Below, piece by piece: positions 33,301-45,478 of a stretch of 64,000 bases of DNA (within the stretch, counting starts at the first letter, position 1; each line of letters starts with the position of its first letter). Under the pieces are notes generated by a model that had not been told where the DNA came from, did not search any database, and worked only from the letters and a program-made list of their open reading frames with translations. A program made the position numbers and the translations under genes. Origin of the DNA: Synchiropus splendidus (taxonomy: Eukaryota > Chordata > Actinopteri > Syngnathiformes > Callionymidae); the NCBI RefSeq assembly GCF_027744825.2, contig NC_071334.1, positions 63,524,937 through 63,588,936 on the forward strand. The letters run 5' to 3'.

Positions 33301-36300
33301 AGCACGTTGTTCCAGCGGACTCTGTCAGACTTCTTCTTCAAGTACAACAAGGATGAGTTCAAGATGAAGGTACACATTTTATTTATCAGAAATTCAACAT
33401 AGTTTATGATAAATATTTGACAGTAAGTGTGCCGCAGTGAAATCACAGAGGTCACAATCTATTAGATTTGGCCCTGATTGAGTAGAACATTTTAGAATAA
33501 TTTATTAATCCTTCAGTGACAAACATGTTGCAAATACAACTTTGCGTGTTTGTAAAACTGTGACGTTCACACAAGATAAAGGAAGTACTTGATATGCAAC
33601 TGTCTGCTTAAAATTAACTTAAAAAAAGGCACTTGAGGCAACATCTGCAAAACCACAAAATAATAATAATAACCTATTTACTTCTTTTTTCAGACCCACG
33701 TCACTGTGGTTTACATGTGTTGCAGCGCCTCTAAGTGTTTGAATATTGGATGTGTGGTTAAATGTGTTTCAGGTTGTGATGCTGAGTTCAGTGACTGAGC
33801 TCCATGCTTATATCGACCCGGGGCAACTGACCACAGACCTGGGCGGCTCTCAGGAGTACTGTCACGAAAGCTGGATCTCACACCGCACTGTAGGCTGATA
33901 CACTGCGTGTTATATGTGACCTTGAGAAATATAACTGATTAAATATCCCTGTTCAGGCCATCGAAGCGTTCGCCCTTATGGTGAAGACCACTGCTCAAAC
34001 ACTCCAGGCCTTTGGCACAGAGCTGGCGGAGACTGAACTTCCCAATGATGCTGATGCTACAATCGACCTGCTGCACTTACATACGTTAAAGAAAGACAGG
34101 ATGAAGGTGAGGCAAACCTGTTTCTCACCTTTTAAGCTTGTTTATCTAACGCTACAATCAAATCTAAGTCCCACTGTTCATGTGACTCTCAGGAGGACCT
34201 GCAGGTGGCACTCTCACAAGGCAGGAGGTTAATGGAGTGCATAAACGAGCCGTTGCAGACAGACCCCGAATACAACATGACCCATGATGAATTGGAGAAC
34301 CTGGTCACTGTTCAGAGGTGAAGCCCCCCGACTCCAACTTTCCTTTCCTCTGGCATCTGCTCTTTTTCCCCTCTTTATTCTCTTGAATCTTCCTCCTCCT
34401 CCTTATTATCACTGTATTGGCCTTTCTTTTTTGAATTAGACTCATGGGTCAGTTGGATGAGACTGAGACGGCGTTTGACGATTTTTGGGAACGTCACCAC
34501 ACCAAGCTGGAGCAGTGTTTACAACTCCGACACTTTGAGCAACACTTCCGTGAAGTAAGCTCCTCCCTTTTTTTTGTTCGGTGGCGGGTGTCATTTTATT
34601 TCTGAACATAATGTGTGATGTCACATCATGACTGAAAGAATCGTCCTTGCAGGTTCGCGCTCAACTGGACTTGACGTCCGATCGACTGTCTGGCTTCTCT
34701 GAGGTCAGTGTAAGTCCAGCCCACGCTGAACATGTCCTCCGAGAACTTGGCGGCCAAGAGGAGAAGGCTTGTGTAAGATACATACAAAAGTGGAGCTGGG
34801 AAACATGACAAAATTGTAAACACAAAGACATTTGTCTACTATGTTTTCAGGACGTGTTGGACTTCGCTCTGTCCCTCGCGAGTGAAGGAGACAGACTGAT
34901 AGAGAATGCTCACTACGCCGAAGATTCGATCAGGCCAAAGTGTAGCGAGCTGAGAGGAGTGTGTGAGGAGATCAGCGCCACTTTGAGGTCAAAGAAGAGC
35001 CTGCTGCTGAAAGCTATGGAGCTCCACCAAGCTCTGGAAAAGGTTTCATAAGCTTCACCAACAATTGTCATGTAAAAATGAAATGCTTAAAACTGCAAAA
35101 ACTTGTATTGTATTCCAAGGCCTCCTGCTGGTGCGAGGAGGGCATCTTCCTTCTAGCCAGCCAGCCAGTTGACCGCTGCCAGTCTCAGGATGGAGCTGAA
35201 GCTGCTCTGCAGGAGCTGGAGAGGTACCTGGACACAGCAGCGCAGCACATTCTGGCTGACTGCAGCGCCATCTGCTGCCAGTATGAGGCAGTGCTCACTC
35301 CTCAGCTCAAGGTACAACAAAATGTGCTGTTGGTAGCAAATTTCTTCGACTTGAACACCGTCTATATCCCCTAACAGGAGCAGGTGGAGAAAATGTTCCA
35401 CAAGCAAACGTCTGTTCAGGAAATGTTCGAGAAGCGTCGCATCAGCCTGAAGAAGCTGGCCGCCAAGCAGACACGACCCGTGCAGCCAGTGGCACCGAGA
35501 CCAGAGGTGAAGTCTCCTCAGACGTCTCCAAGTGAGTCCGCCCACTTTCATCTGAAAAGCAGATTAAGTTCATGACGCTCTTACAAATAACCCTTGCCTT
35601 CTCTCGTCGTGGCCTCAGACCAGCAGAGGAAGGAGAGGAGGTACTCAGCTGACCATGTGATTTGCAAGAAGGTGAGCCCATCGTCCTGTCAACATTTTTA
35701 GCTTTTTGAACTTGGCTTTGCACAAGGACCATTTACACACCCAAACTTTTTGAGTCCACCTAATAATCGCATGAGAGTAACGCAGATTGACATTGAATTT
35801 ATCAATCAAACATATCAGTCATATACATTGACAAAAATTGTAGTGATTTTGAGTTTAGTTAGATTGTATTCCTTTCAGTCCAAACTGTGCTGGAGGCGAA
35901 TGAAAACTGGACTGAACAAGTGTCACACTAAATAATGAAATGGTTCAAGAGAAAAGAAAAAAAACCCACCTTCAAATCTCTTCGTCACTCCTGTCTGATT
36001 GCTCTTGTTTGACACACTGGATAAACATGACAGCTAACATCTGAGAAGTAGGTAAACATAGCGTCTTCCTCCTCTTTAGCATTGTTGATGTATAAACTGT
36101 CCATATCCAACAGTGCAATAGGGTCTTTCTGTCCCACAGCTTGTGACTGGTTTCAGTAGTTGAAGTAACTAGGCTTACTTCCTGTTTTGGGGAAGCCATC
36201 TTGGATTGCGTACTCAGGGTGGTGAGGATTCCCTGACTTTCCTACATGAAGGTCCAACATCAGGTGCTGTCACCACAGAGGCGTAACTGGAAATTTCCCA

Positions 36301-39300
36301 GTTCCCACCTCAACTGGAGCACATCCGCGAGGCCTTTAAACCACACCACCTTACTGAGCAGGCCTCCACAACCGCGAGGTTTTCATGTTTCAAAGCTTGA
36401 TGCCAGAGTCCACAAGATGGACCCAGTTCTATTTTTTTAATTGATATAATTCCAGATGAGAGAGTTATTAATCAATAACACAAATAAATACCTTACAGTT
36501 CCTGCATTTCTTCTATGCTGTTTCTAGTCGGAATCTCCTGTACAAAATGGTGGCACCAGACATGCGTCTCTCTCTGAAGAGGAGGAAAACCTGGCAGTGC
36601 TGCGGCGGTCAGTGTCAAAAGTCATCTGCGCCGACAGACAGAAGACGAGGTCATGTCTTTGATCCTGTGCATCTGTGTTCCCAGACATGTGATGAACGAG
36701 CTCCTGGAGACAGAGCGGGCGTACGTGGAGGAGCTACTCTGTGTCTTGGAGGTGAGAGATGATGCAGACAGTCGCAGAGCCACTCATCACCAGTCAGAGA
36801 TTTGAATGTGGATCATCTGCAGGGATACTTGGCTGAGATGGACAACCCCGCGATGACGCACCTCATCCCCGGTAACCTCCACAGCAAGAAGGACGTGCTG
36901 TTTGGAAACATGTCGGAAATTTACCAGTTTCACAAAAGGTTCGGTTGTTTGCTATTTGGAAATAATCAGCAGGATTATTGTACTTGTGTCTTCATTTGCT
37001 CTCTGGTTTCTTGCAGGACATTTCTAAAAGAGCTGGAGGCCTATACGGATTGTCCTGAACTGGTGGGGCGCTGTTTTTTAGAGAGAGTAAGTAAGCCCCT
37101 CTACTTCCTTATCGTACTGTTCCATGATGGCGTGGAAGAAGCGACGATGACTGCAGATGCGGTCTATAATCCAAGATAGTTGCTGGAGGTCACCATAGGT
37201 GGTCCAGAGCTGATGACCCTAGCCTACCTCTCGTCCAACTCTTCCTCCTCTATAGATGACTGCATGTATTTTACTTTATTGAATTGTTATCTGACGTTGT
37301 TGGGTTTTCCTGCCATTGAACTTGTTTGTTTTGTGTGCAGATGAAGGACCTACAGATCTATGAGGCATATTGCCAGAATAAACCTCGCTCAGAGAGCTTG
37401 TGGAGACAGTTCTCTGACTGTGCCTTCTTCCAGGTCAGTTTGTGCTAGCATGTTCTCCTTCTGGGTCGTTTGTTTGACACCAGCTTGTGTGTCCATTATT
37501 CGTCCCAGGAATGCCAGAAGAAGCTTGAACATAAACTTGGGCTGGACTCCTACCTCTTGAAACCCGTCCAGAGAATCACCAAATACCAGCTGCTGCTCAA
37601 GGTCTGACCGCTTATTCTGAATGAGACTCATCCCGGAGACTCACAGCGTTTCTCTGCAGGAGCTGCTGAAGTACAGTAAGAGCTGCGATGGCTGCGATGA
37701 CCTTCAGGAGGCGCTGTCCTCTATCTTGGGGATCTTGAAAGCTGTAAACGACTCCATGCACCTCATCGCCATCACAGGATATGAGGTTGGACACTTGGGA
37801 TTGGCTCGTTTTTCCGGTTAACTCCACTGATATTCTGCTTCGACCCTCCTCCAGGGGAACCTGTCAGATTTGGGTCGCCTGTTGATGCAGGGCTCCTTCA
37901 GTGTATGGACCGAGCATAAGAAGGGCCACGCCAAGGTGAAGGACCTGGCTCGCTTCAAACCCATGCAGCGGCACCTCTTCCTGCACGAGAAAGCCTTGCT
38001 GTTCTGCAAGAAGAGGGAAGAGAACGGAGAAGGATACGAGAAGGCACCGTCATATAGTTTCAAACACTCGCTCAGCGTACGTTTGGCAGAGAGGAGCGCC
38101 GCCACGCCTCTTGGATATATAGAGTTCATTGTTTGTTCTCCTGACAGATGAGCGCGGTGGGAATCACAGAGAGCGCTAAAGGGGACAACAAGAAGTTCGA
38201 GATCTGGTGCAACTCCAGAGACGAGGTTTTTATAGTTCAGGTAAGTTAGCGCAACAACACGCTGCTCAGTATTTAGGGCAAAATGTTTAGAAGCAATATT
38301 CTTTGCAGTTATATTCAGCAGAGATTTTTACTTGATTTCAAAATATTTTTTCCCATTTCTCACAGGCGCCAACACCTGAAATCAAAACGTCATGGGTGAA
38401 TGAAATTCGAAAGGTGCTGACTCAGCAACTGAAAGCCTGCAGAGGTAACACAGGCTGGCCATCACTAGCTTTGCCGAGAGGTTTAAGAAGCCTTGCATTG
38501 TAGAATTGAACTCTTGATGTATGACACTGACGGTTAGCGCTACAGAAGCGACTCATCTAGATGTTTAAAATGCTGGATACTTAAGTGTTTAAATTAGAAT
38601 GATTGCATTGCTGGATGTCTCTCCAGACGCCACCCAACAGAAGACGACTGACTCACCCAGCTCCACCAGCAACTCCGTCTCCCTCAGGTGTGATGCTGAA
38701 GACGTTGACACTTGCACCTCAGGTGACTCACGCCTTCTGCTTGTTTACTTTCAGTCCATTTCGGAGCAACGTCCAGAAGAACCAGAAGAAACAGGTGCAG
38801 GAGGAAAAGAAGGTGGAGCCAGGTCCAGTCCCAGACACGAACCCAGCCCCTTCCACCAAACACAAAGGTAAATGCCTCATTGTATTTGTGTGAAGCCGGA
38901 CTTCAGCATCCCTCTAATCTGGAGTCTTCTTTTCTCTTCATCGCCCCTGGTTGCTCCGTCATCACTCCCTCTATCCTCGCATTTTTTTCTGTTCCAACCT
39001 TAATCCATCGTTTCCAGATGAGCCGCTGACCAGTCCCACCACTGACCGCTCATCAGTGGCTAAAAAACGTTTTACTTTCAGTAACCTCAAGAGTCCCAAA
39101 GGTAAAGAACGGTTAGCTATGAAGCACCACTTGTGCCTTTAAGATCTTACTCCATTTTCCCTTGTGTTGCTTGATATGATGACATAAGAAATGCGCCTCT
39201 ACTAAGAGGAATTTGGGCGTTATCTCTTTGGTTTGGTTCTACTATTCTTTCCTCTGTTTTTCTCTTCTCTTCTGTTCTTCTTCCGTTCACCGTCAGGCTC

Positions 39301-41247
39301 GGCCATGAGCCCCGAGCACACCTCCAAACGCCTCTCGGTCAAGAGTGACCCCACTCCATTTGGGTTCAAAGGTACATGGCGTCACCATGTGTGATTGTTG
39401 TTTTCATCAACATTGAGCGCACATGTGTTGGCTCAGCCTTTCACTTCACACACATCGCTTCCTTCATCTGTACCAAAGCACCAGCATCATCTGCTTCAAC
39501 AGCAAACTGTACATTTCATTTCCACATCCCAAGTGTTTACATTCTTCCTCAATTCCGGAAGTCAGTCTGAGTTTGGTGACCACCCTCATTCTATAGCTTT
39601 CTTCCCCATAGCTGCAGCTCTTCCGCTTTTGACTGGTGCAGAGCATCTGGAGAGCTAAACCTTTTTGGAACGTCAGTCTATTGTTCTGACAATGACGAGT
39701 AACATGCCGCATTGCTGCTGTTCACTTGTGTCTAGACTCCCGGGGTCATGTGACTCTGAACAGAGTCAGGTGGACAAGCTCGTCCAGTCTGCTGCAGAGC
39801 AAACGCAGAGGTACCCTGAGGTGGTGTGGTCATGTGACTGGAGGTCAAATGGATTTGTTTTTTCACACTCGAAATTAGGGTTGGGACCTAATAATAATTT
39901 TAATCAATTAGAGGTATAGATGAAAATTATTTTTTATGTTTGATTCCTTGCATTGATACTTGTCTCAGCTCGACCAAAAAAATACCCACCTCTGCTTTAG
40001 TCTCCACTTTTAGTTACCTCATCCATCTTCACCTCCATCACACCTGCTCTCATGTTTGGGTCCATCCTGAAGACAAACTCGAACTTCTGCGTGTTTGGTG
40101 TGTTGGAGTGTTGCTGTGCAAGAATGTACATGCGCCTTTACAAAAGTCTCTGTGTTAGTTCGACCTTCATGTCCTTTTTAAGGCTGAATTTAGAGTTTTC
40201 TTCTTCTCACCTCCATGTGGGCTTTATATTGCTCCTCAAAGTAGCTCTGGTGGGTCAGTACTTGAAGTGAGTTACATCTCGCTTAAGGAGCTGTCACATA
40301 CACGTTGAGACTCTGCTACTGACTGACAGACTCCATTAACACCTGATGTCACTCTCTTCCTGCTGCTCCTCGGACCACCAGGCTGGAGCAAGACCTCGCT
40401 TTCTGTCGATGCCTCAGAGGACCAGGATGGTTACTCCAGTGGCGAGGAGCCCCTGAACTCTGACCTGGAGGATGACATCGGGAGGAAACTGGTGAGAGTT
40501 ATTTTCTATTTCACTTGCCTCTGCACATGGTGACTGATTCTCTGACCCACCAGGCTCCTGGGAGGTACACGGTGGTTGCTGACTGCGAAAAGGTGGGGCC
40601 TCAGGAGCTGTCCGTCAAGAGTGGAGATGTGGTCCAGCTGATCAGAGAAGGAGAGGACGGACAGTGGTACATGAATTCCTTGCAGTTATTCGTTTCACGT
40701 TCGGCTTGAGTCGGCAACTGTAGCTCTGTGGTCTGACCCGGGTTTCTTGTTTCTGCAGGCTTGTTAAGAACCTTCACAGCAGCAAGGAAGGCTGGGTGGC
40801 TGCAGCAAACCTCCTCAGCTTCATCTCAGAGTCCAAGTCATCTCAGTCACTCAGCAGCTCAGGTCAGCGCACGCACACACACTCACACACACATACACAA
40901 GTTCATGTTTATATCCTTGTTGGGACTATTGGAGGTTTCCCCATCAACAAAATCCTTTCCCCAACCTCTCACCCTGAGCCCAACCAACCAAAACACACAG
41001 CTAACCTTAACTTTAATTCAATTATATGTTATTAATTCAGGTTAAACATGTATGGTCCTGACTAAGCCAAATATCCCCACAAGGTGGTGTTTTTCCAAGA
41101 ATTGGTCTTCACAAGAATAGATAAATCGGTCCCGCACACAGTGTTCTGATGCTCTCTTGGCTTGCAGATGACAGCGTCTCTGGGAACCTCAGCACCTCAT
41201 CCAGCTGCAGTGAGACCTACACCAGCTACTCGGACATCAAGCCCTGA
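19160..41247 (+). CDS. mcf2l: Guanine nucleotide exchange factor DBS (MCF2-like): Sec14-spectrin-DH-PH-SH3
   Basis: Rho-family exchange factor (RhoA/Cdc42) acting at membranes. Coding exons: 19160-19232, 25542-25625, 26941-27055, 29237-29327, 33256-33369, 33773-33889, 33957-34106, 34193-34317, 34440-34554, 34653-34772, 34851-35042, 35120-35311, 35378-35531, 35619-35671, 36528-36607, 36685-36751, 36823-36938, 37017-37086, 37341-37433, 37509-37601, 37660-37785, 37855-38076, 38148-38240, 38366-38444, 38627-38687, 38755-38867, 39018-39101, 39297-39371, 40382-40491, 40554-40666, 40759-40862, 41168-41247. All are GT-AG and in phase; total 1157 aa. Domains: CRAL-TRIO/Sec14 (about 50-200, GFILVIDRRQDRW), spectrin-like helices (about 250-500, TELAETELPND), linker KQTRPVQPVAPRPE, DH (about 592-780, ETERAYVEELLCVLEGY and LLKPVQRITKYQLLLKE), PH (about 781-911, GSFSVWTEHKKGH), SH3 (about 1060-1131). 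The C-terminus is SETYTSYSDIKP. The SH3 domain and linker favour MCF2L over MCF2 or MCF2L2. Whether it is the a or b teleost duplicate cannot be told. Confidence 0.93.
20787..20873. repeat. Compound (TA)n(CA)n microsatellite
   Basis: TA dinucleotides with one interruption (AAAT near 20,817), followed by an uninterrupted CA run, in the first large intron of mcf2l. Confidence 0.95.
24266..24320. repeat. (CA)n microsatellite
   Basis: An uninterrupted CA run of about 27 units in the first large intron of mcf2l. Confidence 0.95.
25642..25690. repeat. Imperfect CA-rich microsatellite next to a Sec14 exon
   Basis: Interrupted CA repeats begin 17 bases after the donor at 25,625/25,626 of the first Sec14 exon of mcf2l. 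Intronic CA runs close to a donor are known to bind hnRNP L and modulate exon use; any effect here is inference. Confidence 0.85.
27056..29236 (+). other. mcf2l: Intron of mcf2l with GC-rich CCAAT-bearing island
   Basis: Intron between the second and third Sec14 exons. Part (about 27,130-27,500) looks like a relic repeat with ATTAATCGCAT motifs. From 28,090 to 28,450 there is a GC-rich, purine-rich patch with two GATTGGCTG motifs (inverted CCAAT boxes, near 28,109 and 28,149), unlike its AT-rich surroundings. This could be an internal promoter for a shorter transcript. Confidence 0.3.
29328..33255 (+). other. mcf2l: Intron of mcf2l
   Basis: 3.9-kb AT-rich intron inside the Sec14 domain. It contains a purine/pyrimidine alternating GT/GC/CA tract at about 30,583-30,620. 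A 149-codon open frame at 31,411-31,860 lacks splice or homology support. Nothing else is recognised. Confidence 0.5.
30579..30620. repeat. Alternating purine-pyrimidine tract (GT/GC/CA)
   Basis: GTGTGTGTGCGCGCGTGTGT then GTGCACACACGTGTGT: about 40 bases of nearly strict alternation, a sequence class prone to left-handed Z-DNA. In an mcf2l intron. Confidence 0.7.
39736..39810 (+). CDS. mcf2l: Candidate cassette exon of mcf2l, serine/arginine-rich linker
   Basis: Inside the 1-kb intron between exons 39,297-39,371 and 40,382-40,491 lies a 75-nt open segment with a good acceptor (TTGTGTCTAG) and donor (AGAG|GTACCC). It enters with two bases and leaves one, exactly the phase of the flanking junction, so inclusion keeps the frame and adds 25 aa (basic and Ser-rich, with WTSSSSLLQSKRR). 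It would sit in the linker between PH and SH3, just before the GWSKTSLSVDASE segment. Probably an alternatively spliced exon; no transcript evidence is available here. Confidence 0.6.
40885..41125 (+). repeat. Fish interspersed repeat, copy A (CCCCAACCTCTCACCCTGA)
   Basis: Lies in the last mcf2l intron. Shares the order of motifs (TTGGGAC, CCCCAACCTCTCACCCT, CCAACCA, ACACAGCTAACCTTAAC, CCCCACAAG) with 47,725-47,945. CA repeats sit at its left edge, as in copy B. Confidence 0.6.
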
Positions 41248-42885
41248 GGAGCAGTCAAGACTTCTGATGAGTCCACCTGCCTTCACTGTGTCCACTCGTG
41301 AAAACCAGCTTCCTCTACCACTGGCTCTCAACTGCACAGTGATCTCGCACTCCGTCCATGTTGCCTCAAAGCTGAATGTTCTTGGCTTAAACCTCATGTG
41401 TGGAGTTTGGGGATCAGGGCAGGGCTGCCAGTCTCAGAACCAAATGTTCTCGCCGTAATTCACCTGGATGTGTGCTGTATTCTCTGGAGGCTTCCATTTT
41501 CAGGCTCTTTAGTTCTAAAAAAAAACCCTCTAAATCCTGGTTAGATCCTTGGACTCCTCAGGTACTTCGATGCCCATCAGAAGGTTTGGTGTATTTGGAG
41601 AAATATTTGGGGCTTAGTAGCATTTTTGGGTCTCAAGACTAGGTTTTTATATGTATTTATTATGGCAAGATTCAGCAAACAGTACCACCCGGTGGCCAGT
41701 GTAGAAACTACGCAAATCCCATCAGGAATCCGTTTAAACCAGTTAAACGAGTGTGACCACATACTTGAATGTGTGTGTTGGGGAGGGGGAGACAGATTTG
41801 TGGAAGTGTTGCACACCTCCAACCGCCTTATGGAGAAAGTGGTCATCCAAACGTCTTGGTCACAGACATTAAACAGTTCTTTATAAGCGCGCACATTTAA
41901 AGCACTTGCAGCTCTTAAACTGTGGAACACAAACAGGCTTTGTCTGTGCTGGGCTCCCAGCCCGACCCAGGCATGTGACAGCAGCCAGACCTGCTCAATG
42001 TGTTTGCCAGAGAGCAATATTTGTTTATGTGAGGCAGCTGACGGCCTGAGTGACGAGAGCAAGGACGCCTCAGTGCCACACCAGTGTTTTATTTTCAACT
42101 TTTCTCATGACAAATCTTTTGGTCACCTCACTCTGGAGCCACATTTTGAAATCCAGTGATATGAAGGCCACAATGCCCATACGCTGTTGTAAGAGTTGCA
42201 TTTTTATAGCCTCGCGTACATAGTGACTGCGAGAGAAATCTGAGATTTTGGTCGCCCCGTCTGATTTGCATGTGTGCGTGCAAGAATTTGCCCATGAGCT
42301 CCAAATGTCTTGAACTCTGAAACTCTGGTGTGACCAAGGTCTGCGCTGGTCATCTCTCTTGAGGCTCTCACTTCACAAAATGTCTTCCCAACAAATTGGT
42401 CCCTAGAAGAGAAGAAGCTCCTATCTGTATTTTGGATGTCAGTCGGACTGGGAAGTGTCTGTCCTCCTGTTCAGGTGTGTTTGTGTCGTCTAGTCCTCCT
42501 CGAGTCATTTGTCTTTGTCTCTTTCACTAGTGGCCGTGTGTAGTCGACGCACTGAACGAAAGGAAAGGAAGACGGTGAGAGGCTCAATTCCTGCTCGAGC
42601 ATGGAAGCTGACACAGGCACTAAACTCCAGTCAGTGTTTGATCATTGTCACATGCGTCACATGGGGCTGCAGAGGTGGTCCTGTCCTGTAGTTTTGTTTT
42701 TATGCAGCACATTGCAGCACTCACTGTGTTTATTTTCTTACTGTAGACAACTGAGTATGGTGTCAATATACATATATATATAAATATATTATAAAACCTT
42801 TCTGTGTATATTTGTACATATGTAATTCTGACTGTATGTAAAATGAGAAGCAGCTTTAATAAAGTGAAATGGTTTCCTCTACTGA
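41248..42885 (+). other. mcf2l: mcf2l 3' untranslated region
   Basis: Sequence after the mcf2l TGA (41,245-41,247) without further in-phase exons. An AATAAA at 42,858-42,863 is a canonical polyadenylation signal, followed by GT-rich sequence (ATCGTGTCTC) about 30 nt later, giving a 3'UTR of about 1.6 kb. A TA-rich run lies at 42,768-42,790. Confidence 0.6.
42858..42863 (+). terminator. mcf2l: Polyadenylation signal AATAAA of mcf2l
   Basis: Canonical hexamer followed by a G/T-rich stretch, at the end of the long untranslated stretch downstream of the mcf2l stop and before the cab39l promoter area. Confidence 0.6.
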
Positions 42886-43649
42886 CTGATATCGTGTCTC
42901 ATATTTAGTAATCATATCTGCAGTACAGGAAGTACCAATGCAAGTCTTACTGCTATGGTAAAATGAAAACTTGTCGATCCTGAATGTTTCGTTTCGCATT
43001 TGCCTTCTGATTTGTAATTAGAAATTACAACGATTCGGTATGTAACCCTGAGGGTATGCTATTACGTATGTGATTTGTTTTTGTGTTGATTATTGACTTC
43101 ATTTTTTTGTGGTTCTTTACACGGTGCGCTTAACTATGAATTCAGTCATATTTACGCTAACACGGCTGCAATTACGACCACGTGACGCTCAGTTTTAATA
43201 GGCGTTCCCTGTGTCAAGGTTCGTCCTAGGATCCATCCTAGCACTCTTTGTATAGTCATGATCCTGAATTAGCCGTGTCTCGTGTCGCTAGCGTGGCATA
43301 GAAAGAGATGGTAACCCACATTTTTGTATACAAGAAGCACACTGTAAAATAAAAATTCGCCCAAAGGTACAAGCAAGGAGTCACTGGAGCCTTAGCGGAA
43401 CGAGGGTAGTCAGTTCATGCTGGAAAGATACAGATGCGTTAAGTTGTCATGAACCACTGCTTAGATAGCCGGATATGAATGTCGTTTCTCGGTAAAAGCG
43501 TTAGATAGCTCTAATGGTTAAATCTTTAGAAAATGTCGAAAATAAAACGACAATAAATAGCAAACGTAAGTAAGTATCGCGTGGGTGCTTTCCGCTTAAT
43601 GACACTTTTACTGTATTAGACCTGTTCCAAACACGGAGCGCTAGTTTTA
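42886..43649. other. Intergenic spacer between mcf2l and cab39l
   Basis: About 760 bases of mixed composition with moderate CpG content towards the right. No coding exon or repeat family is recognised. Confidence 0.4.
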
Positions 43650-43881
43650 TTTTGAAATTGCGGACCAGAAGTCGCGCCCCGTCCTACCAGCGCGACAGGA
43701 GCTTGGAAAGCAACCAGATGGAATTCTGCACTGCCTTCCCAACAGATTCCTCACATTTTAAATTGTATCGCCAATATTTTTAGCGCTCTGTTGTGTTCAG
43801 TGGCAGCCGTGGCGTGACTGGAGAGGCTCGGCCGCTGTGAATCGGGACACAAGCGTTTGACTAGCGAACCTCTTCCCTGCT
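43650..43881 (+). promoter_or_regulatory. cab39l: Candidate cab39l promoter and noncoding exon 1
   Basis: CpG-rich stretch (GAAGTCGCGCCCC, GCGCGACAGG, GGCTCGGCCGC) that ends in a strong donor, CCTGCT|GTAAGTAT at 43,881/43,882. This looks like a CpG-island type first noncoding exon that splices to the acceptor at 48,212 just before the cab39l start codon. Confidence 0.5.
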
Positions 43882-45132
43882 GTAAGTATCCTTGTGGCTG
43901 CTAGTGCTGTCGACTTGATTCTGCTACTTGACATAGTGAGTTGTCACCCGGACTTTCTGCGCCTATAGAACCGCGCGTGTACTGGCGGCCTGCGTCTTGA
44001 TCTTGGTTCAACAAACTGAGATTAGCTTTGGGAAATGTGTCAAACAAAAAGGGAGTTTAGCCAGAGGCGAGGAGGGGTGTAGCCTGCTGGAAACCACATT
44101 GTCTGGGACTGTTTCCGCGGCCCTGCGCACCCGAATCATCGCCTCCATGTAGTGAACCTGGTGAGGTCCAAACACACTTGGACTTGTACTGTTTGTCTGT
44201 CACGACGAACTACCGAGTCAAGGTTGTTTTAGTGCTTCCACCCCGCTGCGCTACTTTAGGCATCAGGCGTCAAGCTGACTACACAGCGCTGCTTCCGCTT
44301 GGATTTCAAAATAAATCCTTGCGTCACACATCAACCGGTGCTTGAGTTTGTGGGTTTGTGTCAGGTTGTTTCTGGGTTTCCGATGTACAAGCCACAAAAC
44401 AAGCCAAAAAGATGCTTCAAATCTCTCGATTGTCTGATTAAAAACCTGTTTTCCGAGTTTCAAAAGTGACAATTTTTCCGTAACAAATTAACCCCTGTGC
44501 TCCATTCTTCTGTCAACATGTCAAGTTCTCATGAAATGATCAGCTGTCATGCTGTTTGCTCTCTGGACACCAACACCACAGATTTTTGAGCTCTTGATCC
44601 ACTCACGTCTCATTCGTGTGTCAAGTTCTTCAGCTGTTTTCTGTTAATGAACGTGCCTGTCACACTTCGAACCAAAACTTGAGACAGGAAGCATCGTTTT
44701 TAAAACACCAATGTCTATTTTTTTTTTTTTGGGGCGGAACTCTGACGGTTGAAGCCAAATGCCCAACGTTTCAGATCCTTTAAGAGCGTTGTAGAGATGA
44801 TGACATCATCATGAGGTGATCACTGACTCATGCCAGTGGCAAAGTGATGTCACCACATGAAGGCACTCTCCAGCACAAATACTACACCTGTCATGTGGGA
44901 GCGATGCATCTCCTCGCACCCTCAGAACCAGGCTGTCGCCAGTAAGGTCACTTCACCTGTTGGGGGAAGTATGTCACTACAGCCGTCGCTGGCCGATGAA
45001 AAGAGGGTCTGAAACGGCAAACATTTAAATGGTCTACAGTTCAGTATATTTCTCCTTAGTCTCTAGACAGTTGTTATTGATATATGTTTATGATTGCCTC
45101 CAATTGTGTGGAAAAAAAAACATATGATAAAC

Positions 45133-45330
45133 ACCATATGATAAATCTATTGCAATGGTATAAATATATTGCAATGGTAACAGATCAGCATTAAAAAAAC
45201 AATATTATATTCATTAAAATGTGTAATAAACACATCCGCATACAAGACCATATGATAAATGGCGTTTTTTTGTAATGTTAACAGTCGGGCATTTAGAATA
45301 ACAATAATTACAGTATTATATCCATTAAAA
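45133..45330. repeat. Degenerate AT-rich tandem duplication
   Basis: Two diverged copies (about 45,133-45,218 and 45,248-45,330), each running ACCATATGATAAAT ... AACAG ... ATTATAT(T/C)CATTAAAA. In cab39l intron 1. Confidence 0.5.
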
Positions 45331-45478
45331 CATATTTATTGTTATCAACTCATTCCAGTTGCATTTCAAATTAAGATTAGACCATCGTTGTGATTGTCTG
45401 ACCTTCTTACCCAGGCGTGAATGTTTTTGAAACCTCATGACACATCTGAAAACCACCTATGTAATGATTAAATGCAAG

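Noticed and set aside
19160..41247. Assignment to MCF2 (DBL) or MCF2L2
   Set aside because: The C-terminal SH3 domain, the KQTRPVQPVAPRPE linker and the DH sequence (TERAYVEELLCVLEGY) match MCF2L; MCF2 and MCF2L2 diverge in these blocks.
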